Assembly: GCA_945862235.1 (NCBI GenBank)
Contig: CAMAYU010000018.1
Location: 1-56,585, forward strand
Length of the DNA: 56,585 bases
Direction: 5' to 3'
Origin: Schlesneria paludicola DSM 18645
Lineage (GTDB): Bacteria > Planctomycetota > Planctomycetia > Planctomycetales > Planctomycetaceae
Shown here: piece by piece, positions 8,370 to 16,847 of the stretch
Numbering within the stretch: position 1 is the first letter of the stretch
How the letters are laid out: each line of letters begins with the position of its first letter
Notes under the pieces: model-generated
Database searches by the model: none
Seen by the model: only the letters and a program-made list of their open reading frames with translations
What the model was told of the DNA's origin: nothing
Position numbers and translations under genes: made by a program

Positions 8370-9185
8370 GTGACGAAAGGCTTCGATCAGATGCGGCAGA
8401 TCATTGACGATGAGTTGCGGTGGCAGGGCGGCTTGCTCGAACTCGGCGCGCGTGGTGATGCCGGTCAGGATGCCGGCTGTTTGCAGGCCGAGCGGGATCG
8501 CGCCCGAGATGTCGGTGTCGTAGCGATCACCGACCATCAGGGTCTCGGCGGGAGTGATTCCGAGTCGAGCCATGGCCTGCTCGTACATCCCCGCGTTCGG
8601 CTTGCCGATGACGAGCGGTTGTTGACCGGTCGCTGTAGCAAGCAGCGCGAGAATGCTCCCTGCGCCAGGGAGCGGCCCGCGTTCGCTCGGGTACGTCACG
8701 TCGGCGTTCGTGCCGATGAAGCGTGCTCCACGACGAATGGCCAGCGTGACGTTCGCGAGGCTTTCGTAAGTCAGTTCAAAATTGATCCCGGCGACGGCGT
8801 AGACCGCTTCGTCCGGGTTCGTCGTCAGGGGGAAACCTGCGTTGGTGAGAGCCGTCGTCAGTCCCGCTTGCCCCATCACAATGACCGGCCCGCGCGGCCA
8901 GCCGTGATGCTCCACTTGCCCCGCAAGCCAACACGCGGTCGCTTCCGCACTGCCGAGCACCTGTTGTGGCCGCACGCGGATGTGCATCTTGGCCAGCTTT
9001 TCGACGAACTGCTCGGGAGTCTTGCTGGCGTTGTTGGTGACGAACAGGAACGAGCGGCCGGTCTCGGCAAGATAGTCGAGCGCGTCCTGCACGCCGGGCA
9101 GCGGCGTGTCACCGACATAGATCACGCCATCCATATCAAAGAGAACGCCTCGGACAGTACGCAGGCTGGCGGCAGGACGATTCAC
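8364..9185 (-). CDS. HAD-superfamily phosphatase, NagD/4-nitrophenylphosphatase type
   Basis: A 273-residue HAD type IIA hydrolase. Motif I is FDMDGVIY with nucleophile Asp17 and Asp19. Motif II is FVTNNASK. The large C2 cap lies in the middle, motif III is the lysine in IGKPNAG, and motif IV is [10 protein letters not shown]. Family members remove phosphate from small molecules such as nucleotides or sugar phosphates in the cytoplasm; the substrate is not predictable. It begins with GTG at 9185, preceded by GGAG at 8 nt. Its stop codon lies within the gene-end motif at 8333-8369, so the last Ala-stop is part of that repeat. Confidence 0.93.
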   Translation of the reverse strand: MNRPAASLRTVRGVLFDMDGVIYVGDTPLPGVQDALDYLAETGRSFLFVTNNASKTPEQFVEKLAKMHIRVRPQQVLGSAEATACWLAGQVEHHGWPRGPVIVMGQAGLTTALTNAGFPLTTNPDEAVYAVAGINFELTYESLANVTLAIRRGARFIGTNADVTYPSERGPLPGAGSILALLATATGQQPLVIGKPNAGMYEQAMARLGITPAETLMVGDRYDTDISGAIPLGLQTAGILTGITTRAEFEQAALPPQLIVNDLPHLIEAFRHA

Positions 9186-9215
9186 GAACGAGGCTCCAGA
9201 TGGAAGACGGGTTTA

Positions 9216-9601
9216 ACCACGGATGTCACCGAGGGACACGGATAAAACAGGAACTGGCGGGCAGATCAACCACTCGCCCCACTCAGTCTTCAAGATCGAA
9301 GATTCGCGAAGAGTGAGGCAAGCAGTGGGAGGCCCTGCACCATCGGGCGCAGTCGTTTCTTGGTGGACTCCCCCGAAAATGCCGTCAGACAAGGGTTTCT
9401 GAAAAGGTAGCCCTGTCGCTCCGCGACAGGAAGCGCGATCAACAGGAGACATCGAACCGTCGAGTCACCTTGAATACGGCAACGCTACCCGCGCGATCCC
9501 GCTTCCTGTCGCGGAGCGACAGGGCTACCACCAAGGAACGACTGCGCGCTGTGCCAGCTTGTCTCTGATTCCTATCCGTGCCCATCCGTGTGATCCGTGG
9601 T
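9216..9601. repeat. Three-layer nested palindrome (contains family E)
   Basis: This 386-bp gap element has three concentric arm pairs: 9216-9244 with 9573-9601 (24 of 29 match, ACCACGGAT ends); 9347-9366 with 9528-9547 (19 of 20, GCGCAGTCGTT word); and 9406-9440 with 9495-9529 (34 of 35, GGTAGCCCTGTCGCTCCGCG). A 39-bp stretch (9367-9405) is present only on the left, between the second and third arms. No gene was seen in the gap 9186-9615. Confidence 0.92.
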
Positions 9602-9615
9602 CAGAACTCTTCACC

Positions 9616-10326
9616 TTACTTCGTCTCACCCATCATGCGGGCGACGTGGGGTTCGATGGCGTCGGCCCAAGTTTGGTACGAGGCGGGGTTAAGGTGCAGC
9701 AGGTCGGGCATGACTTCTTTGCTCAAGTTGCCCTTGTCGTCGAGGAACTTGGGGCCGATGTCGAGGTACTCGATGTTCTTGCCGTCGGCCAGTTTCTCCA
9801 CGATCTTGTTGGCTCCCTCATTGACCATGCGATTCTTGTTGGTGCCATCAGCACCGCGTGGGAAGACCGCCAGAATCAGCACCTTCGTTTCGGGAAGCTT
9901 GTCGCGCAGTTTGGTGACGATGGCCGTGATTCCGTCGGCGATCTGCTCGGACGTGTTCTGTCCCGAGTTGTTCGTGCCGATCATGAGGACCGCCAGCTTC
10001 GGCTTGATCCCGTCGATGTTGCCGTTGTCGAGTCGCCACAGAACGTGCTGCGTCCGATCACCGCCGATGCCGAGATTGACCGCGTTCCGCTTGCCGTACT
10101 TCTCGGACCATGCGGCCTTACCCGCCCCTTCCCAACCCTGCGTGATCGAATCGCCGATGAACAGCAGGTCCACGTTCCCCTGCTTGATGCGGGCGTTGAA
10201 CGAGTCGTGCCGCTTCATCCAGTTGGCATCGCGCGGCACCGGCTTGATGGCATCGTTCTCTTGTGCGAACGCCGATGCAGTGAAACCCAAGACGAGAGCA
10301 AACACGGGCAGAGACTTCAGTCGCAT
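9616..10326 (-). CDS. Secreted SGNH/GDSL hydrolase
   Basis: A 236-residue protein with a signal peptide (MRLKSLPVFALVLGFTASAFA). The SGNH blocks are intact: GDSIT at 58-62 (nucleophile Ser60), GIGGDRTQ near 87 (block II Gly), GTNN at 117-120 (block III Asn) and DLLHLN near 208 (catalytic Asp and His). It resembles the platelet-activating-factor acetylhydrolase beta-subunit branch, which in Planctomycetes is common and often thought to remove acetyl groups from carbohydrates. GGAG lies 9 nt before the ATG at 10326; a longer frame back to 10485 would run into the neighbouring gene and lacks sense. It is downstream of the HEAT-like gene on the same strand. Confidence 0.92.
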   Translation of the reverse strand: MRLKSLPVFALVLGFTASAFAQENDAIKPVPRDANWMKRHDSFNARIKQGNVDLLFIGDSITQGWEGAGKAAWSEKYGKRNAVNLGIGGDRTQHVLWRLDNGNIDGIKPKLAVLMIGTNNSGQNTSEQIADGITAIVTKLRDKLPETKVLILAVFPRGADGTNKNRMVNEGANKIVEKLADGKNIEYLDIGPKFLDDKGNLSKEVMPDLLHLNPASYQTWADAIEPHVARMMGETK

Positions 10327-10453
10327 GATGCAATTCTCCAAGCAATCAATTTCGTTTGAGCCATTTTCGCCGCACGCACGGCAAGCGGGGCGAGGTTCTA
10401 CCACAGGCGGGTTCGCTCGACACCCAAGGGAGGAGTGGCTCATCGCTCTTGGA

Positions 10454-10502
10454 GTGCAGTCGTTCCTTGGTGGTGGCCCTGTCACTCCGCGACAGGACTA
10501 CC
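10454..10502. repeat. Half copy of family E, overlapping a gene end
   Basis: GTGCAGTCGTTCCTTGGTGG followed by TGGCCCTGTCACTCCGCGAC and AGGACTACC matches the left half of the nested palindrome at 9347-9440 but lacks the 39-bp interruption. It overlaps the last seven codons of the gene at 10482. Confidence 0.8.
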
Positions 10503-11636
10503 GACGGTCGGCGTCAGCCACTTGCCGCGTAGCGCGAGATCAGCGGCGAGGCGGGCTTCGTCGTTCGGCTCCAGCAGGACGCGCGCTTGTTCGATGAGGA
10601 AGTCGCCTCGACGTGTTTGAGGGATGTTCCCGCGTTCAGCCAGTGACAGCGGTTCGTCCACAAACATCCGACGGACGTGGCGCGAGGGGGCATGAAAACA
10701 AATGGGGGCCGGTTCTCGTTTCGCTCCCGCGCGGCCGAACGGTGGCCGCGACTTCTGTTCGAGGAACAGCATTCGATCCGAATCGCGGACGGCCGCGAGA
10801 AACAAGTCGATGTCCAGCGGATCGGCCACGTCGAACGGTTTCGTGTCGTCGGGTTGCAGCCCCAATTCACCTGGCAACAACCGCCAGACAAAGGCTCGAA
10901 TGCGCCGTTGCCAGCGGTGAGCGATCTTCGTCATGCGCGGCTCGCTCGTCATCCGGGTCGTCACGTACGAGAAGCCCGACGACAACAGATTGACCACTTC
11001 GGCCGTGACCTCATCGTCGCAGTAGCCGCAGTGGCGGATCAGCCACTCGACGAGTTGCGGCTCGCGCGCGTGAACGTCCGCGAGCCAGATCGGTGCCGCG
11101 ACGAAGCCAATCGTGGGGGGTGGCGGCGTCCGTGGGAACCCGAACGCAGTCATGAGTGGCACGATCAACGCGGGATCATCGGCGAGACAGAGCCTTCGCA
11201 AAACGTCGCGATCGACCGGGTCGCCTCGTCGCAACAGTGCGATCGCCTCGACGGGTTGACGCAGCGACACCACCGTCGCCGCCGCGAGTCGCACTTCAGC
11301 GGAAGGTGACTCCATTAACGAGACGACTCGCGCGAGGATCGCGTCCGACACCGCCAGCGTCTCGTGAGCCAGTCCCTTCAAGACCACCGCTGTCACCGCG
11401 TAACGTTCGATGGAAGCGGGATCGGACTGCAACCACGGCTCGACCAGCGCAGTGAGTTGTGGCTCAGACAATTCGGCCATGCGCCGCCAAGCCAGATCCT
11501 GTAGGGGTTGGCAACCACAGCTCAGAGCCTGAACGATGTTCGTCCCATCAATCCGTGCGGCCAGTCCCGCCAACAACGACGGACGAGGCTTCTCTGCAAA
11601 GTGCCAATCCGCGAAGGAAGAGTAGAACGATGTCAC
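10482..11636 (-). CDS. HEAT-like helical-repeat protein, function unknown
   Basis: A 384-residue protein without a signal peptide. Leucine/alanine-rich helix pairs such as LQDLAWRRMAELSEPQLTAL, VTAVVLKGLAHETLAVSDAI and SAEVRLAAATVVSLRQPVEA look like HEAT repeats in the first 190 residues; the remainder is not recognisable. GTG at 11636 was chosen because AAGGA lies 6 nt upstream; the frame is open further back but that part runs through an intergenic palindrome and is unlikely to be coding. The final residues GSPVAE and the TGA stop lie inside a family E repeat (10454-10502), so the original C-terminus may have been altered by the repeat. Confidence 0.65.
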   Translation of the reverse strand: MTSFYSSFADWHFAEKPRPSLLAGLAARIDGTNIVQALSCGCQPLQDLAWRRMAELSEPQLTALVEPWLQSDPASIERYAVTAVVLKGLAHETLAVSDAILARVVSLMESPSAEVRLAAATVVSLRQPVEAIALLRRGDPVDRDVLRRLCLADDPALIVPLMTAFGFPRTPPPPTIGFVAAPIWLADVHAREPQLVEWLIRHCGYCDDEVTAEVVNLLSSGFSYVTTRMTSEPRMTKIAHRWQRRIRAFVWRLLPGELGLQPDDTKPFDVADPLDIDLFLAAVRDSDRMLFLEQKSRPPFGRAGAKREPAPICFHAPSRHVRRMFVDEPLSLAERGNIPQTRRGDFLIEQARVLLEPNDEARLAADLALRGKWLTPTVGSPVAE

Positions 11637-11699
11637 AAACAATCCTTGTGTCTGGTGGCAACGATGCCAGTGGCTTGAGTACGGCTCGGAACACATGCT

Positions 11700-11935
11700 T
11701 CTGAGCGGGATGGCGTCAGCCCCGGTCCCAAAACAGTGTCGTCTTTCGCCGAGCGAAAGAGCGTTCTTTCGAGATTTTTTTTGGGGGGGGGGATTGCAGA
11801 TTCCAGTCGGAGGTATGAAGTCCTCGGTTTTCATCCCGAAGGGATGAAGAATCGGGCCGACTTCTGTTTTACCCCAAGCTGCAATCCCCCCCCAAAAAAA
11901 CCGATGAACCGAAAAAAGCAGGATCCTCGACACGA
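11700..11935. repeat. Complex palindrome with G10 and C8 tracts
   Basis: The main arms are T8-G10-ATTGCAG at 11775-11799 and CTGCAAT-C8-A7 at 11879-11900. A central hairpin TTCATCCCGAAGGGATGAA sits at 11829-11847. GTCGG and CCGAC words give an intermediate pairing. The left flank carries GGCGTCAGCCCCGG, a word shared with 5631. The gap 11637-12144 lies between divergent genes and holds no visible gene; a promoter for the hydrolase at 12145 should lie at its right end but none stands out. Confidence 0.85.
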
Positions 11936-12144
11936 CGGGCACAGTCGATACGATCCGCGCGCACCACCACCGTCCGCGTCCCTGCGCACGCAGTTCCATC
12001 CTGAAACATAACTCAGCCTGACAACTGAGGCGGACGAGAATCGCCCCGCCCGGAAACCTCTCACTTCGTGCCGCCTGAGGTATAAGTGACCACGAGTCAC
12101 CGCTGATTGTGTCCGGCGTAACAATTCCCAAGAGGCAGTCGTTC

Positions 12145-14115
12145 ATGCGAAACGTCCTTCGTGCCGCATTGGTGTTGAGTTTGTGGTGTGTCGCTATGGG
12201 AAGTTCCTCCCGCGCGGTCGCTCAAGAAATCCAGCAACCCGAAAGCTACATCCGGCTCCACTACACCAAGCACGAGTACCTGGTGCCGATGCGCGACGGC
12301 GTGAAGCTGATGACCTCGGTCTTCGTCCCGAATGACTCGACGAAAACGTACCCGATGCTGATGAAGCGGACGCCGTACAACGTCGGCCCGTATGGCGAGG
12401 ACAAGTACCCGACGAAGCTTGGTCCCAGCGAACTGTTCCTCAAGGCGGGGTACATCTTCGTCAATCAAGACGTGCGCGGACGGTTCGCGTCCGAAGGCGA
12501 GTTCCAGCAGGTCACGCCTCATCGGACGATCAAGACCAAGCCGACCGACGTGGACGAAAGCACGGACACGTTCGACACGATCGACTGGCTGCTGAAAAAC
12601 GTGCCGCAGCACAACGGGCGAGTCGGCATGTACGGCATCTCGTACCCCGGCTTCTACGCGGCGGCCGGGATGATCGACGCTCATCCCGCGCTCAAAGCGG
12701 TCTCACCGCAGGCTCCGGTCGGCGACTGGTACTTCGACGACTTCCTGCATCACGGCTCGTTCTTCCTCGCGCATGCCTTCAAATGGCTGACCGGCAACGC
12801 GACCGAACGTCCCAAGCCGACGACCGAACCGACGAAGCCGTATGCCTATCCCACGCCCGATGGCTACAAGATGTTTTTAGAGGCTGGCTCGGTCGAGAAC
12901 ATCGACAAGCTCTACTTGAAGGGAACGATCCCGTTCTGGCAGGAGATGATGCTGCACCCGAACCGCGACGAGTTCTGGCAGCAGCGTGCTTTGATCCCGC
13001 ATCTGAAGAACGTTGCACCGGCCGTGATGACCGTCACCGGTTGGTACGACGCCGAAGACCTGTACGGTTCGTTCAAGACGTATCACTCGATCGAACAACA
13101 GAACCCCTCGGTCAAGAACGTGCTGGTCGTCGGCCCGTGGCATCACGGCGGCTGGGCTTCGGTGGACGGAGACAAGCTGGGCAACGTCTCGTTCGGCTCG
13201 AAGACCGCCGCGTTCTATCGGGCCGAGATTGAACTGCCGTTCTTCGAGAAGTACCTCAAGGACAAGGATGTCCCCGCGCCCGCCGAAGCGATCGTGTTCG
13301 AGACCGGTTCCAACGCCTGGCGGACCTTCGACCACTGGCCACCGAAGAAGACTGAGACCAAGCACCTCTTCCTGCACGAAGGAGGCCAATTGAAGTGGAC
13401 GGCTCCTGAAAGTAGCCCTCACGCTCCACGTGAGGAAAGCCGTTTGAAGAAAGACGCCACTACTCCACAAACCACGCCGGTTCCGAAACCAGCGATTCCT
13501 CACGCGGAACCTGAGGGCGACTTTGACGAGTTCGTCAGCGATCCGAACAAACCGGTCCCGTACTGCGAGATCATCACGCCCAAGATGACGATCGAGTACA
13601 TGGTCGATGACCAACGCTTCGCCTCGCGCCGGCCCGACGTGCTGACGTATCAGACCGAAGCCTTCACGGAAGAGACCGTGTTGGCTGGACCGCTCGAAGC
13701 CAACCTGTGGGTCTCAACCACGGGCACTGACGCGGACTGGATCGTGAAGCTGATCGATGTCCGCCCCGATGCTCCCGAAACGACGCCGCTCGCCGGATAT
13801 CAAATGCTGATCCGCAGCGAGGTCTTTCGCGGCCGCTTCCGCAACGACTACGCCAAGCCCGAACCGTTCACTCCCGGTGAACCGACGCGCGTCCGCTTCG
13901 AGTTGCTCGACGTGCTGCACCGCTTTCAAAAGGGACATCGCCTGATGGTCCAGATTCAAAGCACTTGGTTCCCGCTCGTCGATCGCAACCCGCAGACGTT
14001 CGTCCCGAACATCTACTTTGCCAAGACCGATGACTTCCACAAGGCGACTCATCGAGTCTTCCGGTCCTCGGCCCATCCCACCAGTTTGAAGATCGGGGTA
14101 CTCCCCGCGAAGTAG
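12145..14115 (+). CDS. Secreted CocE/NonD family hydrolase (X-Pro dipeptidyl-peptidase S15-like)
   Basis: A 656-residue protein with a signal peptide (MRNVLRAALVLSLWCVAMGS). The alpha/beta-hydrolase triad can be assigned: nucleophile Ser166 in GMYGISYPGF, Asp302 in TGWYDAEDLYG and His333 or His334 in GPWHHGGW. A C-terminal jelly-roll domain (LEANLWVSTTGTDADWIVKLIDV) is typical of CocE esterases and X-Pro peptidases. The substrate may be an ester, amide or Pro-peptide. AAGAGG lies 9 nt before the ATG; a GTG start at 12109 is less likely. Residues about 424-458, between the catalytic and jelly-roll domains, are encoded by an inverted repeat and read SPHAPREESR and so on: an in-frame palindrome insertion in a linker. 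Confidence 0.93.
   Translation: MRNVLRAALVLSLWCVAMGSSSRAVAQEIQQPESYIRLHYTKHEYLVPMRDGVKLMTSVFVPNDSTKTYPMLMKRTPYNVGPYGEDKYPTKLGPSELFLKAGYIFVNQDVRGRFASEGEFQQVTPHRTIKTKPTDVDESTDTFDTIDWLLKNVPQHNGRVGMYGISYPGFYAAAGMIDAHPALKAVSPQAPVGDWYFDDFLHHGSFFLAHAFKWLTGNATERPKPTTEPTKPYAYPTPDGYKMFLEAGSVENIDKLYLKGTIPFWQEMMLHPNRDEFWQQRALIPHLKNVAPAVMTVTGWYDAEDLYGSFKTYHSIEQQNPSVKNVLVVGPWHHGGWASVDGDKLGNVSFGSKTAAFYRAEIELPFFEKYLKDKDVPAPAEAIVFETGSNAWRTFDHWPPKKTETKHLFLHEGGQLKWTAPESSPHAPREESRLKKDATTPQTTPVPKPAIPHAEPEGDFDEFVSDPNKPVPYCEIITPKMTIEYMVDDQRFASRRPDVLTYQTEAFTEETVLAGPLEANLWVSTTGTDADWIVKLIDVRPDAPETTPLAGYQMLIRSEVFRGRFRNDYAKPEPFTPGEPTRVRFELLDVLHRFQKGHRLMVQIQSTWFPLVDRNPQTFVPNIYFAKTDDFHKATHRVFRSSAHPTSLKIGVLPAK
13415..13518. 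repeat. Palindrome inserted in frame inside the hydrolase gene
   Basis: GCCCTCACGCTCCACGTGAG then GAA (13415-13437) pairs with TTCCTCACGCGGAACCTGAG then GGC (13496-13518), 20 of 23 bases. The 104-bp segment codes for a Pro/Lys/Glu/Thr-rich, low-complexity stretch between two folded domains. Confidence 0.85.
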
Positions 14116-14124
14116 AGATCCAAG

Positions 14125-14149
14125 ACACCAACCCGAAGCGTAAGCGAGG
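14125..14149 (+). repeat. Gene-end sense motif, copy 3
   Basis: ACACCAACCCGAAGCGTAAG then CGAGG begins 9 nt after the TAG stop of the hydrolase gene, in the same direction as that gene, as with the three other copies. Confidence 0.8.
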
Positions 14150-14292
14150 CGTTCTGGCGATACGGCCGGTCTCGCTCGCACACTGCGGTTGACGCCGCAT
14201 CAGGACATCCGAAAGAATCGTTCCGCGTCGGTCGATGAACTGACTTGGACCGACGAAATGATGCCTGTTGACGAGACATCAAGGAGACTGAG

Positions 14293-15684
14293 ATGCAGCG
14301 CGATCCGATCCACCGCTCACCGTTCCTGCCGCGCCGCAACCTGTTGTTGCAGGCGGGAGCGTTGGGGGTTGCGGGCTTGAACTTGCCGACGTTGTTGAGC
14401 GCGGCGAGCGGTACGTCCGGCGAGACGCCAACGGCACAACGAGGATTTGGCCGCGCGAAGCAGTGCATCCTGCTGTTCATGTGGGGCGGGCCGAGTCAGC
14501 TCGACACGTTCGATCCGAAACCGCTCGCTCCCGATACGATTCGCGGGCCGTTCAAGCCGATCGCAACCAACGTCCCCGGCATCGAGTTATCCGAGTTGTT
14601 CCCGAGTCTCGCGCGACAGGCCGACAAGCTGGCGGTGCTGCGGTCACTCAATCACGACGATCCTGCTCACCTTTCGAGTGGGCACACGATCCTCACCGGA
14701 CACCTTCCGCCGGTGAACTTCAGCGACAACGAACCACCGAGCGAACGCGACACGCCGCACATTGGCAGCGTCATGTCGAAGCTCAGGCCGTCTCACTCCG
14801 CAATACCGTCGTTCGTCACGATGCCGTGGCTGGCGTTTCACCCGGCCGCTCCAGGAGGCATGGCACCCGGGCAGCACGGCGGTTGGCTCGGACGGCAATA
14901 CGATCCGTTCCTTGCGATGGGCGATCCGAATGCCGCCGGTTGGAAGGTCCCCGCGCTGGCACTCATCGACGGCCAATCGCCCGACCGGTTGCAACATCGC
15001 CGCGAGCTATTGCAGTCGCTCGACCATCAACGCCGCGCGAGCGAACAGCTCGGTGCGCTAAGCCAACTCGACTCATTGCAGCAACGCGCGTTCGGGCTGC
15101 TCACGTCGGCCACCGTGCGCGGCGCGTTCGATCTCGGACAAGAGACACCCGAGACGCGAGACCGTTACGGCCGGAACATTCACGGACAGTGCGTCCTGCT
15201 GGCGCGTCGGCTGATCGAGCACGACGTGCCCCTCGTCTCAGTCAACTGGCACAACGACGGCCACAACTTTTGGGACACGCACGGCAACAACTTCAACCGC
15301 CTGAAGAACGACCTCTGCCCACCTGCCGATCGCGCGCTGACGGCCCTGTTGGAAGACCTGACTCGCACCGGACGCCTCGATGAAACCCTGATCGTCTGGG
15401 TCGGTGAGTTCGGGCGTGCCCCGGTCATCAACGGTTCCACCGGCCGCGATCATCACCCGCGCTGTTACAGCGGCCTCATGGCGGGAGGCGGCATTCGTGG
15501 TGGACAGGTCTTTGGTGCCAGCGACCACCACGCCGCCTATCCCGCCGACAAACCGACCTCCCCGCACGACCTCGTCGCCACGATGTACCACGCGCTGGGA
15601 GTCCCTCACGACGCCGTGCTGCACGACTCCCTCAACCGCCCCCACCGCATCCACGCCGGTCGAGCGATCGAAGACGTGTTCTGA
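14293..15684 (+). CDS. DUF1501 family protein with twin-arginine signal (copy 2)
   Basis: A 463-residue protein. RR at 14-15 (FLPRRNLLLQAGALG) with a following hydrophobic stretch marks a Tat signal. Conserved DUF1501 blocks are MWGGPSQLDTFDPKP at 63-77, FWDTHGNNF near 326, GEFGRAPVING near 371 and GRDHHPRCYS near 383. The length and domain order are normal. AAGGAG lies 6 nt before the ATG. It is encoded alone, with no DUF1549/DUF1553 partner next to it; the stop is 13 nt from the convergent hicB gene. The family is probably an exported hydrolase-like protein, but its activity is not established. Confidence 0.93.
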   Translation: MQRDPIHRSPFLPRRNLLLQAGALGVAGLNLPTLLSAASGTSGETPTAQRGFGRAKQCILLFMWGGPSQLDTFDPKPLAPDTIRGPFKPIATNVPGIELSELFPSLARQADKLAVLRSLNHDDPAHLSSGHTILTGHLPPVNFSDNEPPSERDTPHIGSVMSKLRPSHSAIPSFVTMPWLAFHPAAPGGMAPGQHGGWLGRQYDPFLAMGDPNAAGWKVPALALIDGQSPDRLQHRRELLQSLDHQRRASEQLGALSQLDSLQQRAFGLLTSATVRGAFDLGQETPETRDRYGRNIHGQCVLLARRLIEHDVPLVSVNWHNDGHNFWDTHGNNFNRLKNDLCPPADRALTALLEDLTRTGRLDETLIVWVGEFGRAPVINGSTGRDHHPRCYSGLMAGGGIRGGQVFGASDHHAAYPADKPTSPHDLVATMYHALGVPHDAVLHDSLNRPHRIHAGRAIEDVF

Positions 15685-15697
15685 GTGACAGCCGAGG

Positions 15698-15910
15698 TCA
15701 CGCGGCGTGGATGATATGTATCGTGGTCGCTGGGGCGGGAACGGTTTCTTCGTGGCGGCGCAACGGATCGATGTGCATGGTCACCGCTTCTTTGATGAGA
15801 ATCCGAACTTCATCCACCGAGTCGCCACTCGTCACACAACCGGGCAGATCAGGCACGTGGGCCGAGAATGAGCCGTCATCTAACTTTTCGATCACCACGA
15901 CGTAATCCAT
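15698..15910 (-). CDS. hicB: HicB-family antitoxin
   Basis: A 70-residue protein with the HicB fold signature: YVVVIEKLDDGSFSAHVPDL followed by PGCVTSGDSVDEV and a helix LIKEAVTMHID. HicB proteins are partial RNase-H-like antitoxins that bind and neutralise the HicA ribonuclease. This one ends with a short tail and has no obvious DNA-binding extension. The ATG at 15910 has GAGG 6 nt upstream; the ORF can be extended four codons to 15922 but without a ribosome site. The cognate hicA upstream appears broken (15919-16062), so HicB is probably an orphan antitoxin. Confidence 0.88.
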   Translation of the reverse strand: MDYVVVIEKLDDGSFSAHVPDLPGCVTSGDSVDEVRILIKEAVTMHIDPLRRHEETVPAPATTIHIIHAA

Positions 15911-15918
15911 CGAAGACC

Positions 15919-16062
15919 TCATTTCATGCCAGCTTGTTTGAAGATGCTGTACAGTCTTCCTAGCGGAATTGCGTTACCAAGCTTTCCCCCGCCGGGCACT
16001 GTCACGGTCCCGTCGATTGTCCTTCTCTTTGCCTCAGGTGCCCCATGCGACGCGCACGTCTG
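15919..16062 (-). pseudogene. hicA: 5'-truncated hicA-like toxin remnant
   Basis: The minus-strand frame ending in TGA at 15919, 8 nt before hicB, encodes GTVTVPGGGKLGNAIPLGRL then YSIFKQAGMK. This matches the C-terminal half of HicA toxins (TVTVPG...IPPGTL..ILKQAGLK). Going upstream the frame meets a TGA at 16063-16065 after 47 codons and contains no ATG, GTG or TTG, and the N-terminal double-stranded-RNA-binding-like part with the catalytic His was not found there. The opposite strand carries the pseudopilin gene. I infer that the 5' end was lost by rearrangement. Confidence 0.6.
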
Positions 16063-16125
16063 TCAGAAACAATCGTGTTGAGGCTGACCGAACCGAGTCC
16101 AACTGCTGATCGTACCGACATCAGC

Positions 16126-16785
16126 ATGAACGGTGTTCGCGGTACGTGGGGCAACCGTCGTGCGGCCACGATGATCGAGACGTTGGTTGTGATCGCGATC
16201 ATCGGGGTTCTGCTGGCACTCCTTTCGCCCGCGATCTTGAGTTCGCGACAGCGGGCGTTGACCATGCAGTGTAAGGGCAATCTGCATCAGTTCGGCATCG
16301 CCTCACATCATGGCCGTCCAATTGTGATGCCACTGGACGCCAACTGTGCCACCCTCTTTTCCACGTACCGCTGCCCCTCTGACAGCGGCAGTGCGTTGAT
16401 CGCAGTGAGTGACAATCCTGAACTTCAGGCGCGAACAAATTATGCCGGTGTTACAGGAGACGGACGACTGCCGGGAATGGGCTCACACGACAGTGTGACG
16501 GACGGCTTGAGCAACACATTGGAGCTGGGCGAACAGGATTCTCAACCCGTAGATCCCTTGAAGTCTTGGTGTGGTTATCCGACTGCCAGTTGTGAGCGTC
16601 CTCCCAATGCTCGGCGACCTGACGGGACCAAGTTTACCGATGGATTTCGTAGTGTTCATCCGGAGAACGGCGTGAACTTTCTGCTCGCCGACGGAGCCGT
16701 GAGATTCATTTCGAATGGCATCGACCTCACCCTGTACCATGCCTTATCAACCGGTCAGGGTGGCGAGAGCACGGGCGGATTCTAG
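16126..16785 (+). CDS. DUF1559-type pseudopilin (H-X9-DG protein)
   Basis: A 219-residue protein with a type IV prepilin-like N-terminus: a short basic leader (NGVRGTWGNRRAAT), then MIETLVVIAIIGVLLALLSP. The glutamate five residues after the predicted cut is kept, although the usual GFTLIE is changed to ATMIE. The C-terminal block HPENGVNFLLADGAVRFISN is the planctomycete 'H-X9-DG' motif of DUF1559 proteins. It is shorter than most members, which have about 300 residues or more. An ATG at 16045 would give a 27-residue-longer leader and overlap the hicA remnant; the short leader favours 16126, though neither start has a strong ribosome site. Confidence 0.85.
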   Translation: MNGVRGTWGNRRAATMIETLVVIAIIGVLLALLSPAILSSRQRALTMQCKGNLHQFGIASHHGRPIVMPLDANCATLFSTYRCPSDSGSALIAVSDNPELQARTNYAGVTGDGRLPGMGSHDSVTDGLSNTLELGEQDSQPVDPLKSWCGYPTASCERPPNARRPDGTKFTDGFRSVHPENGVNFLLADGAVRFISNGIDLTLYHALSTGQGGESTGGF

Positions 16786-16847
16786 GCCCAGTCGATAGAG
16801 TCTCCTCGACGTTCAAAAGGCTCGTACAACGAAGGATCAACAGGACA

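Noticed and set aside
12109-12144. GTG start at 12109 for the CocE/NonD hydrolase
   Set aside because: It would put 12 polar residues before the signal peptide; ATG 12145 has a good ribosome site and a normal signal.
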